From assembly GCA_015487825.1 (NCBI GenBank), contig WFOZ01000824.1, positions 1 through 8,477 of the forward strand: 8,477 bases of DNA. Direction: 5' to 3'. Both the position numbers and the translations under genes were made by a program. This document shows, in pieces, positions 1 to 6,511 of the stretch (position 1 is its first letter; every line of letters begins with the position of its first letter). Under the pieces are notes generated by a model, which was not told the origin of the DNA, did not search any database, and worked only from the letters and a program-made list of their open reading frames with translations. The DNA comes from Planctomycetaceae bacterium (GTDB lineage Bacteria; Planctomycetota; Planctomycetia; Planctomycetales; Planctomycetaceae).

Positions 1-426
1 CGAGCCGGGTTATCTTTGTCGAAATTGGGGTACTGAGGTATTGGAATAATCTGAATTTCACTTACCAACCTATTGTTTCTACGACAGATTATTTCAGATT
101 TTACCTATTCTGGATATTGAAATCCAATATGAATGGCGATAATGTTACAGTGGAGGCTTGTGCGTCTTCAATCCTATATTTTGGGGTCGATTCCATCGGG
201 TAGTGCGACAACGGAGCACGGACCAACAAAACTCAACCCCCAATTTAAGGCCTGAAAAGGCACTAGCCGGACGGGGCTGTTGAATTTGCCGTCACGATTG
301 ACGAGAATACCGGATAAAATCGCCTGCCCCGACTCATTCCGTTACAGTACCTTTCAACTTATAGAATGGTTGATGATTTAGTTCTGGAAAGATCCCACCT
401 GTCAACACGCAATTATTGAGGTCGAC
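1..426. other. gene-free left edge, upstream of the one-heme protein
   Basis: No convincing gene is visible here. One forward frame is open from base 3 to the TAG at 201-203 (66 codons entering from the left edge). Its aromatic-rich product resembles nothing I know, so it may be chance or the tail of a truncated gene. AATAATCTG at 45-53 can pair with CAGATTATT at 85-93, and the overlapping AATCTGAA (48-55) can pair with TTCAGATT (93-100); this is AT-rich and may be chance. The best promoter-like pair for the gene at 427 is TTGAAT (280-285) and GAGAAT (303-308) with a 17-base spacer, matching the sigma-70 consensus at only four of six bases in each box. The part around 205-300 is more GC-rich than its surroundings and could be an old repeat, but nothing in the window shows a second copy. 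Confidence 0.5.
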
Positions 427-1728
427 ATGAAACATCTCGTATCCCACCTGCTTTTTATGACTGTTTTTGTTGTTGCCCTGAGTGAGCGGACAGCAATCGC
501 TCAACTCGATTTTGAGGGAGAGCCGATCAATTATCTTGACGCTCCTTCTTCTGACCCGGTCGCCCGGTTACAGAAGAAAATTGATTCCGGCGAATTTAAA
601 TTAAAATATGATGAAAGTCATGGCTACCTGCCAGCTGTGCTTGATGCTCTTGGGATTCCTCACTCCTCTCAAATGCTGGTTTTTTCACAAACCAGTTTTC
701 AGTTAAGGAAAATTTCACGCCATCGTCCCCGGGCTGTCTATTTTGGCGACAATATTTACATTGGCTGGGTACAGGGAGGAGACGTCGTTGAGGTTTCTGC
801 GGTTGACCCGGAACTGGGAGCCGTTTTTTACACTCTTGATCAGGACAGAACAAAGAAAGTCAAATTTCTTCGTGATCGTGGGCAATGCCTTACGTGTCAT
901 GCCTCTTCACGAACCCAGGGAGTTCCCGGCCATCTGGTCCGTTCCGTCTTCCCCGACGATGGTGGTCGTCCGATGCTAGGCTCTGGAACTTTCACAACTG
1001 ATCATACAAGTCCTTTTTCTGAGCGATGGGGCGGCTGGTTTGTCAGTGGCCTGCACGGAAAAATGCGACACATGGGCAATGTTTACGTCACCGATAAGCT
1101 CGATTCACAAAATATTGATCGTGAAAAAGGAGCGAACGTTAAAGACCTGAGCCGGATCGTTGATACCACCCCTTATCTGGTGCCGACAAGTGACCTGGTC
1201 TCGTTAATGGTCATGGAACATCAAACACAAATGCACAACTTCCTTACCTTGGCACATATGGAGACACGTTTGGCTCGTCACTACGATTCCATCATGAACA
1301 AGGCTCTTGACCGTGATCCAGACTTTCAGTCCGACAGCACAAAACGTCGCATCAAAGCAGTCTCCGATAAACTGGTGAGATATTTGTTGTTCAGTGAAGA
1401 GTTTCCGCTGAAATCCTCCGTCAAAGGAACATCAAGTTTCACACAGGATTTTTCTCAGGTCGGTCCTCGTGATTCCAAGAACCGCTCGCTGAGAGATTTT
1501 GATCTGGAACATCGATTGTTTAAGTACCCTTGCAGTTATCTGATTTATTCCGAGCCGTTTCAAAAACTGCCTGCACCTGTGATGAAGCAGGTTATGGAAT
1601 CTCTTAACACAATTCTTACCGCGGAAACTCCTCCGGAAGGGTTTACACATCTATCTGGAGAAGATCGCAAAAATATCCGGGAAATTCTGATTGACACCCT
1701 CCCGGATTTGACGACTGGCTGGAATTGA
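427..1728 (+). CDS. secreted one-heme c-type cytochrome-like protein, conserved unknown function
   Basis: This is a 433-residue exported protein, probably periplasmic, carrying one covalent haem. Residues 1-25 form a signal peptide: a short basic start, a hydrophobic core (about 8-18), and an AIA cleavage site before Gln26. A beta-rich domain follows (about 85-150, including HRPRAVYFGDNIYIGWV). The only CxxCH motif is CLTCH at 154-158, so one haem c is expected, with His158 as proximal ligand. After it come two blocks I recall as conserved in this family: a TQGVPGHLVRSV stretch (163-174) and a WGGWFVSGLHGK..RHMGN stretch (201-218). His215 or Met216 could be the distal ligand, but that is inference. 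The C-terminal part (about 250-430) is mainly helical. The start is supported by GAGG at 418-421, five bases before the ATG. No cytochrome oxidase or reductase gene lies nearby, so the redox partner is unknown. The haem attachment is solid; the specific role is not known to me. Confidence 0.85.
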   Translation: MKHLVSHLLFMTVFVVALSERTAIAQLDFEGEPINYLDAPSSDPVARLQKKIDSGEFKLKYDESHGYLPAVLDALGIPHSSQMLVFSQTSFQLRKISRHRPRAVYFGDNIYIGWVQGGDVVEVSAVDPELGAVFYTLDQDRTKKVKFLRDRGQCLTCHASSRTQGVPGHLVRSVFPDDGGRPMLGSGTFTTDHTSPFSERWGGWFVSGLHGKMRHMGNVYVTDKLDSQNIDREKGANVKDLSRIVDTTPYLVPTSDLVSLMVMEHQTQMHNFLTLAHMETRLARHYDSIMNKALDRDPDFQSDSTKRRIKAVSDKLVRYLLFSEEFPLKSSVKGTSSFTQDFSQVGPRDSKNRSLRDFDLEHRLFKYPCSYLIYSEPFQKLPAPVMKQVMESLNTILTAETPPEGFTHLSGEDRKNIREILIDTLPDLTTGWN

Positions 1729-1742
1729 CCTCTCACTGGAAC

Positions 1743-1823
1743 TGACAGAGACATTTTGTCATGATCCCTTAACTACTTCCGGGGCGAACTGGTCGCCCGT
1801 AGTAGTTCGTGCAGGGTGTCTCT
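1743..1823 (+). promoter_or_regulatory. nested inverted repeats between the one-heme gene and rsmD
   Basis: Three pairs of arms nest here: AGAGACA (1747-1753) with TGTCTCT (1817-1823), AACTACT (1771-1777) with AGTAGTT (1801-1807), and GGGCGA (1782-1787) with TCGCCC (1793-1798) around a 5-base loop. A competing pair, TGACA (1743-1747) with TGTCA (1757-1761), would break the outermost stem. The inner hairpin is GC-rich like a terminator, but no clean T-run follows (only TCTCTTTCT at 1820-1828). It could therefore be a weak or factor-assisted terminator of the upstream gene, an RNA leader structure for rsmD, or a protein-binding palindrome. Confidence 0.4.
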
Positions 1824-1849
1824 TTCTCGACAGATGGTCAATTGATATT

Positions 1850-2464
1850 ATGAGAATTATTGCTGGTCGGTACAAACGGCGAAAGTTGCAGATAAATCCG
1901 GGTTTAACAACGCGACCGATCGTAGATCGCGCCAAGCAAAAGCTGTTTGACCGGCTGGAATCAGATCTGGAAAACGCAAAAGTTCTCGACGTTTTTTCGG
2001 GAACTGGTTCGATGGGACTGGAATCGCTTAGCCGAGGGGCAACCAGCTGCGTATTTATCGAGCGGGATCACAAAGCTCATGAACTGCTTCGGGAAAATGT
2101 AGCTCATCTGGGTGTTGAAGACGAAACGATGTGCTGGCGAACCGATGCGCTTCGCTGCTCGTATCGCCCCAAAGGCTTGCCGCAGCTTGTTCCGTTTGAT
2201 GTTATTTTTTTCGATCCCCCATACGAACTGGCTCGTGGAGAATTAAAACCGAACACCAAATTGTTTCAAGCCCTCCAGCGGCTGGCTTCAGATACTGTCA
2301 GTTCCAGGACCGCATTGCTTGTATTGAGAATACCTGAAAAACTCGAACCGGAAATTCCAGAAGAATGGTTTCGAACCGAATTAGAAATAGCAGTCGGCAG
2401 CATGCGAATTCGCTTCTACGAAAAAGGGATGCTCCCTGATAATACCGAAGAAAAAGAGGCATAG
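1850..2464 (+). CDS. rsmD: 16S rRNA (guanine(966)-N(2))-methyltransferase RsmD
   Basis: RsmD methylates N2 of G966 of 16S rRNA, using S-adenosylmethionine, on the assembling small subunit. At 204 residues it is close to the usual 180-200. The N-terminal MRIIAGRYKRRKL (1-13) and the TTRPIVDRAKQKLFDRL block (20-36) are the family's RNA-binding start; other RsmD proteins typically read RPTTDRVKE here. The SAM-binding glycine motif is DVFSGTGSMGLES (47-59). An acidic residue ending the second strand is Glu71 in FIERD. The catalytic DPPY is at 122-125, as in N2-guanine and N6-adenine methylases. A short acidic tail (about 196-204) is extra. No Shine-Dalgarno sequence precedes the ATG (the upstream bases read CAATTGATATT), so initiation may be weak or leader-dependent. 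The gene lacks its frequent partner coaD and converges on the gene to its right, leaving 46 bp between the stops. Confidence 0.93.
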   Translation: MRIIAGRYKRRKLQINPGLTTRPIVDRAKQKLFDRLESDLENAKVLDVFSGTGSMGLESLSRGATSCVFIERDHKAHELLRENVAHLGVEDETMCWRTDALRCSYRPKGLPQLVPFDVIFFDPPYELARGELKPNTKLFQALQRLASDTVSSRTALLVLRIPEKLEPEIPEEWFRTELEIAVGSMRIRFYEKGMLPDNTEEKEA

Positions 2465-2510
2465 AATAGCTCGGGCCGTTCTTCTATCTTGCGAGTAAAT
2501 CTTCAGCTTG

Positions 2511-4508
2511 TTACTCATCGTCCTGGTCGTAATGGACTTCGACAAGTTTTTCTGCAATCCCTGTTTTCGGGAACTCTGCGATAATTGTTTCTGCATCTGT
2601 GTGCAAGCCCAGGACAGCACGCGGCAATCCTGAAAATTCCATATTTCGCAGATAGAGCCACTGATGCTTGCCAATTCGACAACGGGCAGCGAATGCATCA
2701 CTCGCAGAAAGAGTTGTTCGACTCTCTGTGACCGTCAGCTTGCACCAGTCACATGCACTTTGATTTCTGGCGGGTGACCAGTCAAAAAACAAGGGCATCG
2801 TTAGCTGATCAGTGGCAGACTGATTCAGGCAGAGATGATTCTGAATATAATCAAGTACACCATCGGCCCCGATCACACGATCCTGAGGCAGACCAAGCGG
2901 GATCGCGCTGAATCGCAAGTTATTTTTCTCGAGAAACAATTCCCGATTTTCACGTCTCTTTTTTTCTTTCCACTGTCCAACTAAAGGAAGTTCCCAGCGC
3001 AAGTCAATCTGATTGGCAGGCTCTTTTGCAAAAACAGTATCGCAAAGCAGTGCAATATGGTCGGTTCGTGAAAGAAAGAGCTGGCGGTCGATAATTGCCA
3101 CATCTGTTTCGTTTCGCAGTTCGATGAAATCGCCTGTTTCATCACTGAACCAGCAGGAACTGGTCCACTCTTTGTTCAATTGCTCCCGTTCGCCATTAAT
3201 TTGCAATTCCGTTTGCCAGTTCCCGTCAAAAACAGACTGGCCCAAAGCACAAAGTGCAAAAGGAGTATCCTGTTGGTGGTGAGCAATTCTCATTAAATCT
3301 GCACCGGGGTACCAGTTGTTTCTCAAACACGCCAGATGTGCCCAGGCAGAATTTGTTGACGCCGTTTGATCTATTTTTTTCTTCGTTTTGGTTTTTGAAG
3401 GCTTCTTACTTTTACCAGGCGATACACCATCCAACGCAGCGAATGTCTGCATGGCCCAATGTGTCCGCTTCTTCCGGGAAAGGCCGCTCATAGAATCGAG
3501 CAGGATCGCTTTCCAGTCAGCCGGGAACTGCGAGCTGCAACTGAGTTGACCACTACTGAATGTTATTGCCGCCGCTCTTTCGATCAAATCTTCCCAGCGT
3601 GCTCGACCAGGTTTTGAAAACAGTTTCCGCTCAAACCATTTAGCAACACGAACAGAACGCATCACAGAAGCGAAGTATTGCGGAAGGATTGGAAGCAGGG
3701 AAGCATGAGGAGTCCCATCGGTATCGGTTAATTCACTCAGTTCAATAGCCAGAGACTTTTTGCCTGCCCGGAACAGCCCGACAGACTTAATAGATGCCTC
3801 AAAAACAATCCCAAACAGGCAGGGTAATTCAGAACGGGTAATCATACTTTCCAGAGAGGCCTCTTGTGGATCGAAAGGCAATTCGAGGGACTCTCTTACA
3901 ATGGGAAGGTGCTGTAACAGCAAAATCCAAAGATTCATAAACAGTTCATCAGGCAAAAAGTCTGAACTGAGCAGCAAAATATTGGTCAACAGATACAGGT
4001 CGATCAGTTTCGATTGAGAAATATTCGTATTGAGGTCCGGTTCCACCTGAGACCATTCGTGAGCCAACAGACTATGCAGTTCCGCCAGCCAGGTTTCACA
4101 GGCAATTTGCTGCTCGGGCGAGTTATCCAATTTACTGTTATTTAGCTTAATCAACTCCTGAAGCAAGGCCGGCAAAGTTTGTCCCTGCTCAGCTTGCAAG
4201 TTCGAGCTTATACTGACATTTTTAATCGCCAGGTAATCAAGCAGGGTAAGTAAACTTTGCCCGTATAAGCGTAGTTCTTTAGTTTTGCCTGCGGCTTTGG
4301 GTTTGCCGAAGGGCGAGCAAAGCTGAGCTTTCAATTTTTTTGCAATAGATTCTATTGAATTCTTTTGCAGCAGTTCCTGAATTTCTCCGGCAATCCCTTT
4401 CTTCCACTGCAGTCCCCGTAATAACTCCTGAATATCCTGTGAACTGATCGAATCGGAGTGTAGAGAAGGCAGCGAAAATTCACTGGTTGGAAATAAGGTG
4501 TTTGTCAT
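2511..4508 (-). CDS. large protein of unknown function, possible heparinase II/III-like architecture
   Basis: I do not firmly recognise this 665-residue soluble protein. Numbering below counts from the longer TTG-started form (subtract 5 for the ATG form). The first about 360 residues are almost entirely helical with many Leu and Trp, which suggests an alpha-helical toroid; a DTDGTPHASLLP segment lies at about 267-278. A basic linker follows (371-383, mostly Lys, Ser and Thr). The C-terminal 280 residues are beta-rich, with CWFSDETGDFIELRNE (457-472), RQLFLSRTDHIALLCDTV (480-497) and repeated Trp and Asp. Toroid plus beta-sandwich is how heparinase II/III-type polysaccharide lyases are built, and several phrases recall them, but I cannot point to a catalytic Tyr/His set, so the family call is tentative. 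No signal peptide or membrane segment is visible. An ATG at 4508 is preferred to the in-frame TTG at 4523 because TGAGA precedes it at suitable spacing. The gene stands alone, converging on rsmD. Confidence 0.75.
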   Translation of the reverse strand: MTNTLFPTSEFSLPSLHSDSISSQDIQELLRGLQWKKGIAGEIQELLQKNSIESIAKKLKAQLCSPFGKPKAAGKTKELRLYGQSLLTLLDYLAIKNVSISSNLQAEQGQTLPALLQELIKLNNSKLDNSPEQQIACETWLAELHSLLAHEWSQVEPDLNTNISQSKLIDLYLLTNILLLSSDFLPDELFMNLWILLLQHLPIVRESLELPFDPQEASLESMITRSELPCLFGIVFEASIKSVGLFRAGKKSLAIELSELTDTDGTPHASLLPILPQYFASVMRSVRVAKWFERKLFSKPGRARWEDLIERAAAITFSSGQLSCSSQFPADWKAILLDSMSGLSRKKRTHWAMQTFAALDGVSPGKSKKPSKTKTKKKIDQTASTNSAWAHLACLRNNWYPGADLMRIAHHQQDTPFALCALGQSVFDGNWQTELQINGEREQLNKEWTSSCWFSDETGDFIELRNETDVAIIDRQLFLSRTDHIALLCDTVFAKEPANQIDLRWELPLVGQWKEKKRRENRELFLEKNNLRFSAIPLGLPQDRVIGADGVLDYIQNHLCLNQSATDQLTMPLFFDWSPARNQSACDWCKLTVTESRTTLSASDAFAARCRIGKHQWLYLRNMEFSGLPRAVLGLHTDAETIIAEFPKTGIAEKLVEVHYDQDDE

Positions 4509-4517
4509 CAGAAGAAA

Positions 4518-4522
4518 TCTCA
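4518..4522 (-). promoter_or_regulatory. weak ribosome binding site deciding the start of the 2511-4508 gene
   Basis: On the minus strand TGAGA (4522 to 4518) lies nine bases before the ATG at 4508-4506. The alternative in-frame TTG at 4523-4521 overlaps this site, and only CATTGCTGA precedes it, with no purine-rich element. The ATG is therefore the better start, which removes five residues (MRFLL) from the longest reading. The site is short, so the evidence is modest. Confidence 0.4.
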
Positions 4523-4569
4523 ATCAGCAATGAACGGAACGGTTTGGAGCATCTGTATTACTAACGGTA

Positions 4570-4596
4570 AAAGTTTGCGAACGGCTCGCAAACTTT
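4570..4596 (-). promoter_or_regulatory. perfect 11-bp-arm hairpin upstream of the 2511-4508 gene
   Basis: AAAGTTTGCGA (4570-4580) and TCGCAAACTTT (4586-4596) are exact inverted copies around a 5-base loop. In the minus-strand transcript the hairpin ends in CTTTT before ACC, which is a poor T-tail, and is preceded by TTTTTT (4599-4604). In the plus direction it is followed by an A-run. It lies about 60 bases before the ATG at 4508 and about 190 bases after the stop of the PIN-TRAM gene. It may be a late terminator of the PIN-TRAM transcript, a leader structure, or an operator for the downstream gene. The palindrome is clear; the role is inferred. Confidence 0.5.
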
Positions 4597-4680
4597 AGAA
4601 AAAATATCAGTTTGGTTACGGCTATCAGAATGAACCAGCCGTGCTGGGAAATTTTATGGCGGAGCGAAGCAGATTTGTGT

Positions 4681-4749
4681 TGCAGGCCCTGCATAAACAG
4701 AATACAGCAGATCTGTATTGATGCAAGGCAATACAGACTGATGCATCAG
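4681..4749. repeat. cluster of alternating inverted repeats downstream of the PIN-TRAM gene
   Basis: TGCAGG and CCTGCA (4681-4693) form a palindrome around one base. AATACAG occurs at 4701-4707 and again at 4730-4736, with its complement CTGTATT between them at 4713-4719, so the middle copy can pair with either side and the two hairpins exclude each other. CTGATGCATCAG (4738-4749) is a perfect 12-base palindrome, and TGATGCA occurs as a direct repeat at 4719-4725 and 4739-4745. This sits 37 bases beyond the stop of the minus-strand PIN-TRAM gene, in a gap of about 280 bp with no gene. Termination, an operator array or a relic of a small mobile repeat are all possible. Confidence 0.45.
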
Positions 4750-4785
4750 GCTGTTCTTTACACAGCTTACTGACACGGAAGCTGA

Positions 4786-5853
4786 TCAACTCTTCTTCGA
4801 ACTGCTGGTTGATGGAGCATGGCTTGGCTTGCCGAAAATCATCCGACCTGCACTATTTTGGAGTACGCTGGTTACTTCAACATCAACTTCTTTACCAACA
4901 AGTTCTCTTCCCTGTTCGCAAACAAGCATTGTGCCATCGTCCAGATACCCAACCCCCTGCCCGAAAGATTCTCCCTCTTTAATGAGATGGATGCGGATGT
5001 GTTCACCCGGAATATACTTCGGTTTCAAAGCACTGGCGACATCGTTCAGGTTAATCACATCAATATTCTGGACACTGGCAACTTTATTCAAATTGACATC
5101 GTTAGTAATAATACGACCACTGACGGCCTTGGCAACTTCGATCAACATCTGGTCGTGAGGTGTTGATTTTGCTGAGCCGGATTTTTCGAATTTGGTGTCA
5201 TAAATACGAATTTCTGCATGTGGGTGCTGCTGAATACGACTTAAAACATCCAAACCGCGCCTTCCTCGTCCTTTTCGAACTTTATCGCCGCTGTCTGCAA
5301 TTCGCTGCAGGTCTTCCAGCACGAAATCCGGAACCAGCATCTGAGAATCAATCACAAGAGTTTCAACCAGTTCCGCTATTCTTCCATCAATCAGTGCATG
5401 ACTGTCAACAACCAGAGGCCGGCCCCCTTTTAGTTCGCGAGAGAATTCCACATACGGAATAACAAAGCGAAAATCGTCTTTAGTCTGCATAAGAAATGAA
5501 ATCGAAAGGTACGGCAAAGTCAGCAGTACAACCATGGAAGTCAGATTGTAATAAGCCTGCCCGTCTCGAAAGTTGGCCTGATTGAATGCCGGCTCAACAG
5601 CCTGAATAAACAGGTAGCTTAACAGAGCACCTACCAGTAAACCAAAATAAACCGCTGAGATATCCTCAATCCGTTTTCGTTTGACAAACAAATCAGCCAG
5701 AATAATGGAAATGACAAGCAACATGAGCAGCATAAAGGCGATCAGTGGATGCTCTGCAATTTCAGTTGGAATGAGACGATCCTGAGTGATGTAGGTCGCA
5801 AATGCTCCAGCTGAAATACATAAAAAAATCGCTCTAATTATATTCAAAAGCAT
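4786..5853 (-). CDS. membrane-anchored PIN-TRAM domain protein (YacL-like)
   Basis: This 355-residue protein has three parts. Four hydrophobic segments (about 3-21, 37-57, 66-88 and 103-122) anchor it in the cytoplasmic membrane. A PIN nuclease-fold domain (about 146-272) follows, with the expected acidic residues: Asp150 in [11 protein letters not shown], Glu180 in FVLEDLQ, Asp201 in GRRGLDVL, Asp234 in HDQMLIEVA and Asp252 in [16 protein letters not shown] domain (about 280-340), a small beta-barrel that binds RNA, completes the core, and a Ser/Lys tail (344-355) ends it. The order matches the YacL family of Firmicutes, Cyanobacteria and Planctomycetes. Family members are presumed to act on RNA at the membrane, but I know of no proven substrate. 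The acidic set is complete, so an active Mg/Mn-dependent nuclease is plausible. The ATG is well supported by GAGG (5864-5861) seven bases upstream, within AAGGACGAGG. No toxin-antitoxin partner gene is adjacent, which fits YacL rather than VapC. Confidence 0.92.
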   Translation of the reverse strand: MLLNIIRAIFLCISAGAFATYITQDRLIPTEIAEHPLIAFMLLMLLVISIILADLFVKRKRIEDISAVYFGLLVGALLSYLFIQAVEPAFNQANFRDGQAYYNLTSMVVLLTLPYLSISFLMQTKDDFRFVIPYVEFSRELKGGRPLVVDSHALIDGRIAELVETLVIDSQMLVPDFVLEDLQRIADSGDKVRKGRGRRGLDVLSRIQQHPHAEIRIYDTKFEKSGSAKSTPHDQMLIEVAKAVSGRIITNDVNLNKVASVQNIDVINLNDVASALKPKYIPGEHIRIHLIKEGESFGQGVGYLDDGTMLVCEQGRELVGKEVDVEVTSVLQNSAGRMIFGKPSHAPSTSSSKKS

Positions 5854-5879
5854 GTTTGTGCCTCGTCCTTCTGCTAATC

Positions 5880-5910
5880 ATTATCTCATAACCATCATGT
5901 AAACGGCCAA
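5880..5910 (-). promoter_or_regulatory. possible sigma-70 type promoter of the PIN-TRAM gene
   Basis: On the minus strand GATAAT (5885 to 5880) matches five of six bases of a -10 box. TTGGCC (5910 to 5905) is a weak -35 box at a longish 19-base spacing. Transcription would begin about 20 bases before the ATG at 5853, just enough to include the ribosome binding site at 5870-5861. The -10 box and its distance are reasonable; the -35 box is poor. Confidence 0.3.
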
Positions 5911-6360
5911 ATCTCTTATCTGTGCTTCTGGTCCAATCTGGAGACAAAAGCAGCAAGGCCCTCTACGCCTGGTCGTTTGTGATGGTCAATATTATGCAAA
6001 TTGCGCAATCTTGTGCACAGCTATCCCGTACGACGGCCTCAACAAACCAGCCGTAATGAATCTATCCAACTTTCTTAAAGAAATTAACGACAGATACGCA
6101 CTAATACCTTCTCAAATCTGCACTGTCGATCACTTTTAGTATTATTGAGAGTGAACTTCAATTCCACCTCGTAAATCCAAAATGGAAGTTCCATTAGTGA
6201 TTATTTGAAAAGCACCTGTATGATCAGGTTATTCCAAACCGGAAGCGCATCATACGCAGCAGAAAGCAGAATTTCCATACTGTTCACACCTATCTGTAAA
6301 ACAGATCCCGGAATCCTGCCCGATTAAAGGAAATTAGCGAAAAATAAGTGTTTTAAGAAT
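5886..6360. other. gene-free stretch with scattered short palindromes
   Basis: No coding frame longer than about 25 codons with a usable start is apparent in this roughly 475-bp stretch. It holds several short palindromes: ATTGCGCAAT (6000-6009), TTTCTT/AAGAAA (6071-6083), AATGGAA/TTCCATT around one base (6181-6195), ACCTG/CAGGT (6214-6229) and ATCTGT/ACAGAT around AAA (6292-6306). None is followed by a T-run that would make it an intrinsic terminator. The left end probably carries the PIN-TRAM promoter. The rest could be decayed DNA or an unrecognised non-coding RNA; I see no tRNA or rRNA signature. Confidence 0.45.
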
Positions 6361-6385
6361 AAAACTTCCTGCCAGGAGTATTCCC
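6361..6385 (+). repeat. direct repeat, copy A
   Basis: This 25-base unit starts AAAACTTCCTGCC and ends GTATTCCC. The same unit recurs at 6440-6464, 79 bases on, with all 21 outer bases identical and only the central four different (AGGA here, GAAG there). The centre lets TCCT-gcc-AGGA pair into a small hairpin. The copies bracket a REP-like palindrome, so this looks like part of a composite repeat rather than chance. Confidence 0.7.
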
Positions 6386-6408
6386 TAACTGGACAGCGCC
6401 AGGTTCAA

Positions 6409-6438
6409 CTCGTTCCCAAGCTCCTGCTTGGGAACGAG
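6409..6438. repeat. perfect palindrome of REP type
   Basis: CTCGTTCCCAAGC (6409-6421) and its exact complement (6426-6438) form a 13-bp stem with a 4-base TCCT loop. From memory, nearly the same GTTCCCAAGC-loop-GCTTGGGAAC palindrome is scattered in many copies through planctomycete, cyanobacterial and gammaproteobacterial genomes. Such REP-like elements are mobilised by single-copy REP-associated tyrosine transposases encoded elsewhere; no such gene is in this window. There is no T-run after it, so it is not a standard terminator. The palindrome is certain; the family assignment rests on recall. Confidence 0.75.
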
Positions 6439-6439
6439 G

Positions 6440-6464
6440 AAAACTTCCTGCCGAAGGTATTCCC
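6440..6464 (+). repeat. direct repeat, copy B, leading into a small hairpin
   Basis: This is the second copy of the 25-base unit at 6361-6385, starting one base after the 13-bp-arm palindrome. Its central GAAG pairs with the CTTC at 6444-6447, so a hairpin is kept despite the different centre, which hints at compensatory change. It runs into TATTCC (6458-6463), which pairs with GGAATA (6468-6473) around a CCAA loop, a feature not found after copy A. Confidence 0.65.
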
Positions 6465-6511
6465 CAAGGAATAGTCCTGAAATAACATCCCTATTTTGAT
6501 GGATTCATTTT

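Noticed and set aside
3..203. 66-codon open frame entering from the left edge on the plus strand
   Set aside because: The translated sequence is aromatic-rich and unlike any family I know. An overlapping frame also reads a plausible short tail ending at 47-49, and nothing distinguishes either from chance in AT-rich DNA.
298..320. TTGACG followed by TAAAAT as a promoter of the one-haem gene
   Set aside because: The spacer is only 11 bases, too short for a sigma-70 promoter.
2493..2516. GAGTAA/TTACTC inverted repeat as a shared terminator between rsmD and the 2511-4508 gene
   Set aside because: The stem is six AT-rich pairs around a 12-base loop, overlaps the stop codon, and has no T-run on either strand.
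2381..2701. 106-codon minus-strand open frame across the rsmD and 2511-4508 convergent junction
   Set aside because: It overlaps the ends of two well-supported genes in another frame and has no recognisable domain or ribosome binding site.
4819..5166. 115-codon plus-strand open frame inside the PIN-TRAM gene
   Set aside because: It is antisense to the PIN and TRAM domains, whose motifs are clear; its product has no family character.
5982..6056. 24-codon frame starting ATGGTCAATATT
   Set aside because: It is very short, has no ribosome binding site upstream, and its composition resembles non-coding DNA.
6399..6412. GGTTCAACTC as the T-loop of a tRNA
   Set aside because: The flanking bases do not form a T-stem, and no acceptor, D or anticodon arm fits; the bases belong to the repeat cluster.
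6409..6438. CRISPR repeat
   Set aside because: The palindrome occurs once, with no regularly spaced copies and no cas genes nearby.
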